A DNA stretch of 64,000 nucleotides from NCBI GenBank assembly GCA_044869805.1, contig JBIOXV010000198.1, positions 1-64,000 on the forward strand, in the 5' to 3' direction. The DNA comes from CAWDVR01 sp044869805 (GTDB taxonomy: Bacteria > Acidobacteriota > Thermoanaerobaculia > Multivoradales > SZUA-115). A program made the translations under genes and the position numbers. Every line of letters starts with the position of its first letter. Positions within the stretch are counted from its first letter, which is position 1. Shown here piece after piece: positions 53,969-61,118 of the stretch. The notes under the pieces are model-generated. The model was not told where the DNA came from. It saw only the letters and a program-made list of their open reading frames with translations, and searched no databases.

Positions 53969-53995
53969 TGCCGTCGCGAGCTCGAGCCGGCTGAG

Positions 53996-54085
53996 CGCAC
54001 CCAGATCACCGTCCGCGGCACCCGCAAGATGGGCGGCCTCACCGCCAAGGCGAACGGCGAGGTGATCGACGTGCGGACGGACTGA
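53996..54085 (+). pseudogene. Duplicated C-terminal fragment of the neighbouring lipoprotein gene
   Basis: The frame reads RTQITVRGTRKMGGLTAKAN then GEVIDVRTD and a stop. It aligns with the last residues of the lipoprotein at 52793-53476 (ITVRGSRRMGGLTANAQGEVTDVQTY). At the DNA level 54005-54048 differs from 53396-53439 at two of 44 positions. No start or upstream homology remains. It is the tail of a lost paralogue or the displaced original 3' end. Confidence 0.75.
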
Positions 54086-54091
54086 GCGTAG

Positions 54092-54110
54092 GGGCGCACG
54101 GCGTGCGCCC
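54092..54110 (+). terminator. GTAGGGGCG hairpin repeat, copy 3
   Basis: GGGCGCAC-GGC-GTGCGCCC lies seven bases after the stop of the lipoprotein-tail fragment and is followed by TCTCCC. It is nearly identical to the palindrome after potD, one central base shorter. Confidence 0.6.
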
Positions 54111-54119
54111 TCTCCCAGC

Positions 54120-54347
54120 TCAGCCGGCCTTGTGCGCCTCCATGTAGGCTCGCAACAAGGCATTCATCCGCGACTGGTAGCCCTGCCCCTGCTCCTTGAA
54201 CCAGGCCAGCACGTCGGCATCGATCCGCAGTGAAACCAGCGACTTGGTCGTCGCCGGCTTCAGGCCCTTGCGGACGATGGCCCGCGCGAACTTCTCCGGT
54301 GTCCAGGCAGGAGCATCGGCATCGACGCCGATCTCCTCGTCTTTCAT
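54120..54347 (-). CDS. brnA: BrnA-type antitoxin
   Basis: A 75-residue ribbon-helix-helix antitoxin: LVSLRIDADVLAWFKEQGQGYQSRMNALLRAYMEAHKAG matches BrnA, where the RIDxDVLxWFK and GxGYQxRxNALLRxY patterns are conserved. The N-terminal MKDEEIGVDADAPAWTPEKFARA also fits. The ATG at 54347 begins this homology. BrnA normally follows brnT; here only the 3' end of brnT remains upstream. It has no visible defect. Confidence 0.9.
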   Translation of the reverse strand: MKDEEIGVDADAPAWTPEKFARAIVRKGLKPATTKSLVSLRIDADVLAWFKEQGQGYQSRMNALLRAYMEAHKAG

Positions 54348-54366
54348 GGTGGCCAGCCGCCCCCAG

Positions 54367-54498
54367 TCAGTCCGGGATCTGCGAGAGGAAGTAGCGCTCT
54401 TCATGCTTCTGTGCCTTTCTGATCGAGATGATTCGCAGCTCGTCGCCGCGTTCGGTGTACACCATCGAAACATCCGGAACTGAAGCTACGCCCAGTAG
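54367..54498 (-). pseudogene. brnT: 5'-truncated BrnT toxin gene
   Basis: The frame reads LLGVASVPDVSMVYTERGDE then LRIISIRKAQKHEERYFLSQ, which matches the last part of BrnT (VVYTERG..IRIISARKAT..ER..Y). An in-frame stop precedes it, and the N-terminal half with its catalytic residues is missing (BrnT is about 90-95 residues). It ends 19 bases before brnA, the usual spacing. The toxin must be inactive. Confidence 0.8.
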
Positions 54499-54579
54499 CT
54501 ACGTCAACTAGAAAGGCACCGCACCACTCTTCAGCTAGAGTCCCGGTCCAAAACTCTAGAGAACCATCCCGAGGAACCC

Positions 54580-55929
54580 ATGCCCCAGGACCTGAAGCAG
54601 GCCGCCGAGACTTCCCGCTACGTGCTCGAGCTGATCGGCAAGAAGACGCTCGCCGAGGAGGAGCGGCGGCGGGTGATCGAGGAGTCGGTGCGCTACTGGA
54701 CGGAGCACGTCAACCCCGGCTTCCTCCAGTACCGCAAGTCGGTGTCCACGGACTACACGGCCGTCGAGTGGGACGACGAGGGTGCGGTGTTCCGCGACGT
54801 CAACGGCAAGGAGTTCCTGGACCTGCTGGGCGGCTTCGGCATCTACGTGGTGGGCCACCGCAACCCCAAGGTGATGAAGGCCGTCCGCGACCAGCTCGAG
54901 CGCCAGGCCATCCACTCGCAGGAGCTGATCGACCCGCTGCGCACCTACCTCGCCCGCATCGTTTCGCTGATCACGCCGGGCAACCTCGAGTACTCCTTCT
55001 TCACCAACTCGGGCACCGAGTCGATCGAGGCCTGCCTCAAGATGTCGATGCTCACTACCGGCCGGCATCACTTCGTGGGCGCCATCGGCGCCTTCCACGG
55101 CAAGACCCTGGGCTCGCTGGGCGGCACCTCGAAGGCGGTGTTCCGCGAGCCCTTCCTGCCTCTCCTCCACTGGTCGCACGTGCCGTTCGGCGACGTCGAC
55201 GCGCTCGCCACCTTCGTCGAGTCCTGCGACTTCTCGGGCGACCGCGTGGCCGCCGTGGTGCTGGAGCCGATCCTGGGCGAGGGCGGCATCGTGGTCGCCC
55301 CGCCGGGCTACCTGCCGGCGGCGCGCGAGATCTGCGACCGCTACGGCGCGCTGTTGGTGCTCGACGAGGTGCAGTCCGGCATGGGGCGCACCGGCCGCAT
55401 GTTCTGCTGCGAGCACGAGGGCGTGGTGCCGGATCTGCTCGCGTTGGCCAAGGGCTTCGGCGGCGGCGTGATGCCCATCGGCTGCTGCGTGGGCACGGCG
55501 CGGACCTGGGAGCGCTACATCGACAACCCCTTCCTTCACACCACCACTTTCGGCGGCAACCCGCTCGCCTGCGCCGCCGCCATCGCCACTATCGGCGTGC
55601 TGCTCGAGGAAGACCTGCCGCGCCAGGCGGGCGAGAAGGGCGACTACCTGCTGCCGCGGCTGAACGAGCTCGCGGCACGGCATCCCAAGGTGATGCACGG
55701 CGGCCGCGGCCGCGGGCTGATGCTGGGCATGGAGTTCACCAACCACGAGCTCGGCTACGCGGTGGCCAAGCAGCTCTTCGCGCGCAACATCCTGATCTCG
55801 GGCACCTACATCAACGCCCAGACGCTGCGCGTCGAGCCGCCGCTCCCGATCAGCTATCCCCAGCTCGACCGCTTCCTGGCGGCGCTCGACGACTCGCTCG
55901 CAGCGGTCGAGAAGGACTTCGGGCTGTAG
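54580..55929 (+). CDS. patA: Putrescine aminotransferase
   Basis: A 449-residue class III PLP aminotransferase of the YgjG/PatA type. The N-terminal SRYVLELIGKKTLAEEERRRVIEESVRYWTEHVNPGFLQYRKS is diagnostic. GSGTESIE-type NSGTESIEACLKM binds PLP phosphate, and Lys291 in LALAKGFGGGVMPIG carries PLP. It moves a terminal amino group of putrescine to 2-oxoglutarate; the product gamma-aminobutyraldehyde is the PatD substrate. It lies 82 bases from the brnT remnant and about 13 kb from patD, which encodes the next step. Confidence 0.9.
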   Translation: MPQDLKQAAETSRYVLELIGKKTLAEEERRRVIEESVRYWTEHVNPGFLQYRKSVSTDYTAVEWDDEGAVFRDVNGKEFLDLLGGFGIYVVGHRNPKVMKAVRDQLERQAIHSQELIDPLRTYLARIVSLITPGNLEYSFFTNSGTESIEACLKMSMLTTGRHHFVGAIGAFHGKTLGSLGGTSKAVFREPFLPLLHWSHVPFGDVDALATFVESCDFSGDRVAAVVLEPILGEGGIVVAPPGYLPAAREICDRYGALLVLDEVQSGMGRTGRMFCCEHEGVVPDLLALAKGFGGGVMPIGCCVGTARTWERYIDNPFLHTTTFGGNPLACAAAIATIGVLLEEDLPRQAGEKGDYLLPRLNELAARHPKVMHGGRGRGLMLGMEFTNHELGYAVAKQLFARNILISGTYINAQTLRVEPPLPISYPQLDRFLAALDDSLAAVEKDFGL

Positions 55930-55932
55930 CCG

Positions 55933-57483
55933 CTAGCTGCGCTCGATCACCCACACCCCGACCTCGAGGCCGCCGCTCGACACGCGCCGCTCCTCGATCA
56001 CCCGCAGCGCCGACGCGGCGCGGGCCAGCGCCGGGCGCAGGGCCCTGGCGTTCGCGGTGTAGAGCACGGCGCGCCCGCCGGCCTCGAGGAAGCGGCCGAG
56101 GTGCTCCACGATCGAGGCGTAGAGGTCCGCGAGGTCGCGGTCCTGGGAGCGGGTGCGAAGCCCGAACGGCAGGTTGGCCAGCACCTCGCGCGCCGGCCCC
56201 CAGCTCGCCGGGTCGGCGGCGTCCGCCTGCTCGACCGAGATCCGCGCCGCCAGCCCGGCCGCCTCCACGTTCTCCCGCGCCGCGGCGACCGCGGTCGGGC
56301 TCACGTCGCCGCCGCGCAGGGCCACTTCCGGGTCGAGCAATGCGCGCTCGATCAACAGCGTGCCGCTGCCGCAGGTGGGATCGAGCACCGGCCCACGCCC
56401 GGCGGTACGCGCCAGCCGGGCGAGGCAGGCGGCGACGACCGGGTCGATGGCCGCTCCCACGTCGAGGCGCCGGTAGGCGAACCGCAGGTCGGGCTCGAAG
56501 CTCGGCAGCAGCCACAGGCGAGGGCGCTCGGCCGCCCCCTCGAGCACCAGTTGCACGGCGTAGGTCGACGGGCTGTCGGTGAGGCCGAGCGGGGTGAGGG
56601 ATCGGCGAACCACCGCCAGCAGCTCGCGGAACGCCGACTTCGGCAGTCGCCGGCCCTCGAGGGCGAAGCGGTAGCGCAGCGGCTCGCCGCCGGTGTCGAG
56701 CCAAGAGCGCCAGGCCCGGAGCGGCTCGACCGTGGCCAACGAGCGCGCCAGGGATGGCCCTTCGGCCAGCAGCAGCCGCACCTCGAAGGCGCAGCGCAGC
56801 TTCGCCAGCAAGCCCGCGGGCGACAGGCCAGGCGGGAAGCGCAGCAGTCCGGGGCCGGCGAGCGCAGGCCGGGGCAGCCCGCGCTCCGCGGCCTCGGCTT
56901 GCGCCACGTCTTCGAGGCCTGGCGGCACGGTGGCGCACACCGCGAGCGCCGCGAGCTCTCCCGGCGCCCCTCGCCACGAGACGGCCGGCCTCGCCGCGGC
57001 TCCCCCGGCGGCGCCGAGATGGTCGCGCGCCTTGGCCAGTGCCTCCGCCTCGGCCGCCGACCGCGGCGAGAGGGCTTCGAGCGCGGCGCGGGCCGCCTCG
57101 CCGCCGAGGCTGCCGAGCGCCAGCACCAGGGAGGGCCGCACCCAGGCGATGAGCTCCGCATCGAGGGCCGCGGCCAGAGCGGGAGCCTGCGCCTCTTCCC
57201 CCACCCTGCCGAGCGAAACGGCGGCGTTCTTCCGCACCTTGGGCTCGGCGTCGGCGAGCGCTGCGGAGAGCGCCGCGGCCGCCTCTTCGCTGTCCCCCAG
57301 CCGGCCGAGCAGGAACGCTGCGGCCTTGCGCGTCTCCGGCTCGCCATGCCGCAGCGCTTGGACCAGCGCCGGGCGGGCCGCCGCGCCGCGCGCCAGCAGC
57401 GCCTCGCCGGCGGCGCGCGTGGCGCGGGCGTCGGCCGCGCCGAGCCGCGACACGAGGTCGAGGATCGCCCCCTCGCTTGCCAT
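55933..57483 (-). CDS. HEAT-repeat protein fused to an RlmL/Trm-type RNA methyltransferase
   Basis: A 516-residue protein. The first ~160 residues are HEAT-like repeats (ARGAAARPALVQALRHGEPETRKAAAFLLGRLGDSEEA, then AEPKVRKNAAVSLGRVGEEA). A diverged THUMP-like region follows. The C-terminal UPF0020-type domain has SAM motif I DPTCGSGTLLIERALLDP, the acidic GGDVSP strand and NLPFGLRTRSQ, where NLPF replaces the NPP(Y/F) catalytic motif, as in RlmL and Trm11/14-like enzymes. It likely makes N2-methylguanine in rRNA or tRNA. The HEAT-repeat fusion is unusual. It starts five bases after the L,D-transpeptidase stop. Confidence 0.85.
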   Translation of the reverse strand: MASEGAILDLVSRLGAADARATRAAGEALLARGAAARPALVQALRHGEPETRKAAAFLLGRLGDSEEAAAALSAALADAEPKVRKNAAVSLGRVGEEAQAPALAAALDAELIAWVRPSLVLALGSLGGEAARAALEALSPRSAAEAEALAKARDHLGAAGGAAARPAVSWRGAPGELAALAVCATVPPGLEDVAQAEAAERGLPRPALAGPGLLRFPPGLSPAGLLAKLRCAFEVRLLLAEGPSLARSLATVEPLRAWRSWLDTGGEPLRYRFALEGRRLPKSAFRELLAVVRRSLTPLGLTDSPSTYAVQLVLEGAAERPRLWLLPSFEPDLRFAYRRLDVGAAIDPVVAACLARLARTAGRGPVLDPTCGSGTLLIERALLDPEVALRGGDVSPTAVAAARENVEAAGLAARISVEQADAADPASWGPAREVLANLPFGLRTRSQDRDLADLYASIVEHLGRFLEAGGRAVLYTANARALRPALARAASALRVIEERRVSSGGLEVGVWVIERS

Positions 57484-57488
57484 GCTGC

Positions 57489-58235
57489 TCAGCGGAGCGC
57501 GAAGGGCGCGAGCTCGCGGCGCAAGTCCTGGTACAGCTCGGGCAGCCAGGCCGGTGAGTAGCGGAGGTCGGTGGGCGGAGACTTGCTTCGCAGGTCGTTG
57601 GGAGCGATCACCACGCGCACGTTCTCGGGGCCGACCTGCGCGGTGAGCACGAACAGGTCCTCGATCGCCGCATCGCCCATCGCCAGACAGCCGATCGACT
57701 CGTTGCGGCCGTGCACGAAGATGTCGCCGCCCAGGCTGACGCGGCTCTCCTGCGCGGCCTTGGCGCGGTCGAACTCGTTGGGGTAGTCGAGCTTCATCGA
57801 CAGGTGGTAGGCGCTGTTGGGGTTGAGCCAGGTGACCCGGTACACACCCTCCGGCACCTGCCGGTCCCCCTCCACCAGCTTGGGCCCGGCCTTGCCGCTG
57901 GCGGCCTGGATGGCGTAGGACCGGATGAAGCGGGGGCTGCCGCTGTCGTCCGCCCACAGCTCGAGCAGTCGCTCCTGCTTGAAGGCCAAGAGGTGCACCC
58001 GCCGCGGCGGGAAGCGCACACCAGCGCGCGCGAACGACCGGCCCAGCCGCGCCGTGACCTCGTCCCCCAGATCGGCGACCACTTGCTCGGTGGGCGACAG
58101 CCGGGGCTTCTCCGGGCGTGGCGCCTTTCCCGGCCGCTCCGCCGAGGGCTTGCCCGGGGCTTGCGGCGGCTTCGGCTTGGGCGCGGCACAGGAGGCAACC
58201 AGCGCGGCGGCGAGCAAAAGGGGCAGATAGCGCAT
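57489..58235 (-). CDS. L,D-transpeptidase (YkuD) lipoprotein
   Basis: A 248-residue lipoprotein (lipobox VASC). A Pro/Lys-rich linker precedes a domain starting FPPRRVHLLAFKQERLLELW. The YkuD catalytic motif is IFVHGRNESIGCLAMGD (His, Ser, Cys in HGx..S.GC). It acts in the periplasm on peptidoglycan stem peptides, joining or trimming 3-3 cross-links. The ATG at 58235 is preferred, with GAGG nine bases upstream. It is followed by the RNA methyltransferase gene, five bases on. Confidence 0.9.
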   Translation of the reverse strand: MRYLPLLLAAALVASCAAPKPKPPQAPGKPSAERPGKAPRPEKPRLSPTEQVVADLGDEVTARLGRSFARAGVRFPPRRVHLLAFKQERLLELWADDSGSPRFIRSYAIQAASGKAGPKLVEGDRQVPEGVYRVTWLNPNSAYHLSMKLDYPNEFDRAKAAQESRVSLGGDIFVHGRNESIGCLAMGDAAIEDLFVLTAQVGPENVRVVIAPNDLRSKSPPTDLRYSPAWLPELYQDLRRELAPFALR

Positions 58236-58284
58236 GTCTCTCATCCTCGAGCCAAAGTAGATAGCGAAGGCCATGCCGCAGAGC

Positions 58285-59361
58285 TTACTCGCTCAGCAGC
58301 TCGCCGAACGCCTGCAGAGACTCGACTCGCTCGGCCACCGCTTTGACCACCATCATCATCGGCACCGCGAGCAGCATGCCCCACAGGCCCCACATCCAGC
58401 TCCAGAACAGCAGGCCGCAGAAGATCGCCACCTGGTTCATGCGCGCCGCCCGGCCGAGCAGCCAGGGGGTCAAGAGCCATCCTTCGAGCGAGGTCACCAC
58501 CAGCGCCAGCCCACCCGCCGTGACCGCCGGCGCGAGCTCGCCGAACTGCAGGTAGGCCACGGCGGTCAGCCCGAAGGTGACGAGCACCGGCCCGAAGTAC
58601 GGCACGGTATTGAACACCGCCGCCGCCAGCCCCCATAGCGCGGCCCGCTCGACTCCCAGCCAGGCGAGCAGGCCCCAGCTCGCCAGGCCCACCAGCGCGC
58701 TGCCGAACGCCATCACGCGCAGGAAGCGGCCGACCTGGCGGCCGATCTCGTCGAGCACCTCGACGGTGATCTGCCGGCTGGCGAAGGCCGGCCCCGCCAC
58801 GCGCACCAGCCGGCGCTTGAGCATGCTCTCCGAGAGCAGCAGGAAGTAGGTGAGGAAGAGGATCATCGCCAACTGGCCAGCGGCGTCGAACAGGGTCACC
58901 GAGCCCCACACCAGCGAGCGCGTGATGCTCACCGGCGGCTCCTCCACCTGCACCCGCACCACGCCCCGCGGTGCCTCCGGCGGGCCCAGCGCCGCTGTGG
59001 CCGTGGCCTCGATCTCGGCCGCCGCGTCCTGTACCTTGTCGATCGGCCCCGGGGCGCGCTGCCGATCGCTCTCCAGGGTCTCACGCAGGCGTGCCGCCGC
59101 GACCGGGACCTCCTCGATCACCGCCAGCGCCTCGTCGCGCAGGCTGAAGAGGCCGTATCCGATACCGCCGACCACCAGCGCGAGAACCACCAGCGAGGCC
59201 AGCGAGCGCGGCACCTTCCACGCCGCGAGCTGAGTCACCGCGGGGTGGAGCGCGATATACAGGAACCAGGCGAGGAGCAGCGGGATCACCGCCGCCTGCG
59301 CCAGGCGCAGAAAGAAAGCGCTCGCCAGGACGGCGAGCAAGGTGAGGGCGGCTTGGGGCAT
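58285..59361 (-). CDS. AI-2E family transporter
   Basis: A 358-residue membrane protein of the AI-2 exporter-like (PF01594) family with about seven to eight helices. A large periplasmic loop at residues ~85-150 precedes LAMILFLTYFLLLSESMLKRRLVRVA and VFNTVPYFGPVLVT, the conserved family segment. Many members are efflux or antiporter proteins; AI-2 export is not implied. It lies 50 bases from the L,D-transpeptidase gene on the same strand. Confidence 0.88.
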   Translation of the reverse strand: MPQAALTLLAVLASAFFLRLAQAAVIPLLLAWFLYIALHPAVTQLAAWKVPRSLASLVVLALVVGGIGYGLFSLRDEALAVIEEVPVAAARLRETLESDRQRAPGPIDKVQDAAAEIEATATAALGPPEAPRGVVRVQVEEPPVSITRSLVWGSVTLFDAAGQLAMILFLTYFLLLSESMLKRRLVRVAGPAFASRQITVEVLDEIGRQVGRFLRVMAFGSALVGLASWGLLAWLGVERAALWGLAAAVFNTVPYFGPVLVTFGLTAVAYLQFGELAPAVTAGGLALVVTSLEGWLLTPWLLGRAARMNQVAIFCGLLFWSWMWGLWGMLLAVPMMMVVKAVAERVESLQAFGELLSE

Positions 59362-59462
59362 GGTAGCTCGAGCTCAGGATCGAAAAGCAAACCGGCGGGC
59401 GCCGGGCCTGGGCTGTTCACCTCGGGCCCGACACCCGCCGCAGCGGCAGGCTCGTCGTTGCT

Positions 59463-59915
59463 CTAACGGAGCCGCCGCAAGACCACGGCACCCAGGAGCG
59501 AGGCGACACCCACGAGCAGCAATGCTGGCGCGGGCAGCTTGCTGGCGGTCGCGGGCAGCTCGTCGGTGGCCGCGTACTGATCGTCGCCGAGTGCCGGTGA
59601 AGTGCTCTCCACCGCGGGCTCCGGCTGCGTGGCAGCCGAAGCGAGCGCCGAGCTCGAGGTGGCCGGCGTGATCTGCGAAGCCACCCACTGGCCGTTCTCG
59701 TCGACGTAGGCCACATTGACCCGCGCGTTCACCGCCAGGTCGCTCGGCTTCAGGATGCCGGGGCCCAGGATGAACGTCTTCTGGCCGGCGGCGGTGTCGA
59801 TGATCAGCATGTCGTCCGACAACGACACCACGGTGCCAGTCGCCGTGAGGTTCTCGCCGCTCGCCACCGCGGCGATCAGCGCCAGCGCTACCAGGCAGAG
59901 CAGGGTTTTCTTCAT
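59463..59915 (-). CDS. Secreted small protein with LPxTA-type C-terminal tail
   Basis: A 150-residue protein with signal peptide (TLLCLVALALIAAVASG). The mature part reads TATGTVVSLSDDMLIIDTAAGQKTFIL, an OB-like module as in DUF5666-type proteins. The C-terminus has a tripartite sorting-type signal: ELPATASKLP, a hydrophobic helix (APALLLVGVASLLGAVVL) and RRLR. It is transcribed from a sigma-54 promoter about 90 bases upstream. Function is unknown; envelope stress is likely from its neighbours. Confidence 0.75.
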   Translation of the reverse strand: MKKTLLCLVALALIAAVASGENLTATGTVVSLSDDMLIIDTAAGQKTFILGPGILKPSDLAVNARVNVAYVDENGQWVASQITPATSSSALASAATQPEPAVESTSPALGDDQYAATDELPATASKLPAPALLLVGVASLLGAVVLRRLR

Positions 59916-60004
59916 GGTTGGAGGCTCCTTGTTGGTCCTCGGGACCTACTGTTGAGGCTGGCGCGCTCGGCGAGCGGCCAGGAACTGGTAACGAGGGGCG
60001 AACG

Positions 60005-60020
60005 AGCAACCGGCGTGCCA
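60005..60020 (-). promoter_or_regulatory. Sigma-54 (-24/-12) promoter for the LPxTA protein
   Basis: On the minus strand TGGCACGCCGGTTGCT matches the RpoN consensus TGGCACG-N4-TTGC(A/T) fully. The expected start is near 59994, 79 bases before the ATG. Confidence 0.85.
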
Positions 60021-60182
60021 CGCGCAAGTCGCTGCGCGCGCCCACCAGGATGAAGCTGCGCTCCACCGAGGTTTTCTGGCGAGGCCTTCCAGGCGAGCAA
60101 GAATTGCCGTCGGCTCCGAGCGGACTGCAAGCCTTACCGCGGCGGCTCGAACGCCTGCAACGAAGCGCGTTGCTGCGAGGAA

Positions 60183-60198
60183 TGGCACGCTGGTTGCT
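60183..60198 (+). promoter_or_regulatory. Sigma-54 promoter for the lmo0937-like peptide
   Basis: TGGCACGCTGGTTGCT matches the -24/-12 consensus exactly and is identical to the divergent site at 60005-60020 in all but one base. The start would be near 60209, 41 bases before the ATG. The 334-base stretch 59916-60249 holds only these two promoters and no other gene. Confidence 0.88.
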
Positions 60199-60249
60199 CG
60201 AAGGCTCGCGGCCGGGAACAGAACGCCTATCTCGAAAAGGGGGAATCCC

Positions 60250-60399
60250 ATGCTGTGGACGATCTTCATCGTGCTGTTGATCCTCTGGCTGCTGGGCATG
60301 GTCAGCTCTTACACCCTGGGCGGGTTCATCCACATCCTGCTGATCATCGCGCTGGTGGTGCTGCTGATTCGCATCATCCAAGGGCGCCGTGTGCTCTGA
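60250..60399 (+). CDS. lmo0937-family small membrane protein
   Basis: A 49-residue peptide: MLWTIFIVLLILWLLGMVSS, then YTLGGFIHILLIIALVVLLI and RIIQGRRVL. Two hydrophobic helices flank YTLGG, as in the lmo0937 family. AAGGGGGA precedes the ATG. Function is unknown, but members occur with CsbD and other stress proteins. The sigma-54 promoter 52 bases upstream ties it to the CsbD operon. Confidence 0.88.
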   Translation: MLWTIFIVLLILWLLGMVSSYTLGGFIHILLIIALVVLLIRIIQGRRVL

Positions 60400-60432
60400 G
60401 CCTGCACCGCACCTTCGCGCCCACCGTACGAA

Positions 60433-60448
60433 TGGCACGCGCGTTGCT
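60433..60448 (+). promoter_or_regulatory. Sigma-54 promoter for the csbD operon
   Basis: TGGCACGCGCGTTGCT matches the -24/-12 consensus. The start would be near 60459, 63 bases before the CsbD start. The third copy within 450 bases. Confidence 0.86.
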
Positions 60449-60521
60449 CTAACGTCCCATCGTCGTGCCACGACGCACGGCTCGCACGTTCGGCTCACAG
60501 ACCAGTACATCGGGAGGGTGC

Positions 60522-60755
60522 ATGAACAGAGACGTTCTGGAAGGCAAGTGGAAGCAGCTCCGTGGCGAGATTCGCCGGCAGTGGGGCAAGCTCACCGACG
60601 ACGAGCTCGATCAGGTGCGCGGTGACTCCGTCAAGCTGCTCGGTCTGCTGCAGGAGCGATACGGATATTCCAAAGAAGAGGCGGAAAAGCGCCTTCACTC
60701 GCTGGTGGAATCCTTCGAGCCCGAGCCGGTCGCCGAAGGCGCCGGCCGCGTTTGA
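60522..60755 (+). CDS. csbD: CsbD-family stress protein
   Basis: A 77-residue soluble protein: MNRDVLEGKWKQLRGEIRRQWGKLTDDELDQVRGDSVKLLGLLQERYGYSKEEAEKRLHSL. The GKWKQLRG, WGKLTDDEL and LQ.RYG.s..eAe patterns define the CsbD family. GGGAGGG precedes the ATG. In Bacillus it belongs to the general stress regulon; here sigma-54 seems to do the job. It heads a three-gene unit with the BON lipoprotein and a small membrane protein. Confidence 0.92.
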   Translation: MNRDVLEGKWKQLRGEIRRQWGKLTDDELDQVRGDSVKLLGLLQERYGYSKEEAEKRLHSLVESFEPEPVAEGAGRV

Positions 60756-60779
60756 TGGTCACCGAACAGGAGCCACGTC

Positions 60780-61097
60780 ATGAATCGCAAGCATCTGGTT
60801 TCGATCACCCTGCTCGCCCTCGTCGTGCTCTGCGCCCCTGGCCTCGCCGGCTGCCGGACGACGGCGCCGGTGGAGCAGCAGATCGACGAGGCCGAGATCA
60901 CCACCAAGGTCAAGGCCAAGCTGATCGCCGACCCGCAGGTCTCCGCCTTCAACATCGACGTCGACACGCTGGGCTGCGAAGTGACGCTGTCGGGCGAGGT
61001 CAAGGAAGCAGTCGCCAAATCGGAGGCCGAGAAGCTGGCCAAGGACACCGAGGGCGTCTGCAGGGTCAAGAACCGCATCCGGGTCGTGGGCTCCTGA
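60780..61097 (+). CDS. BON-domain lipoprotein
   Basis: A 105-residue lipoprotein with lipobox LAGC. The BON domain spans DEAEITTKVKAKLIADPQVSAFNIDVDTLGCEVTLSGEVKEAVAKSEAEKLAKDTEGVCRVKNRIRV, one complete alpha-beta-alpha-beta-beta unit. Such proteins (OsmY relatives) bind membranes or phospholipids in the periplasm during osmotic or envelope stress. It starts 24 bases after csbD. Confidence 0.9.
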   Translation: MNRKHLVSITLLALVVLCAPGLAGCRTTAPVEQQIDEAEITTKVKAKLIADPQVSAFNIDVDTLGCEVTLSGEVKEAVAKSEAEKLAKDTEGVCRVKNRIRVVGS

Positions 61098-61118
61098 CGC
61101 CGCCCTGGAAGTGAAGCC

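Noticed and set aside
53491..54498. Intact functional toxin-antitoxin loci
   Set aside because: Both toxin frames are truncated or shifted, although the antitoxin calls are firm.
58285..59361. Autoinducer-2 exporter (quorum sensing)
   Set aside because: Membership of PF01594 alone does not show AI-2 transport; most members have other or unknown roles and no luxS or lsr gene is present.
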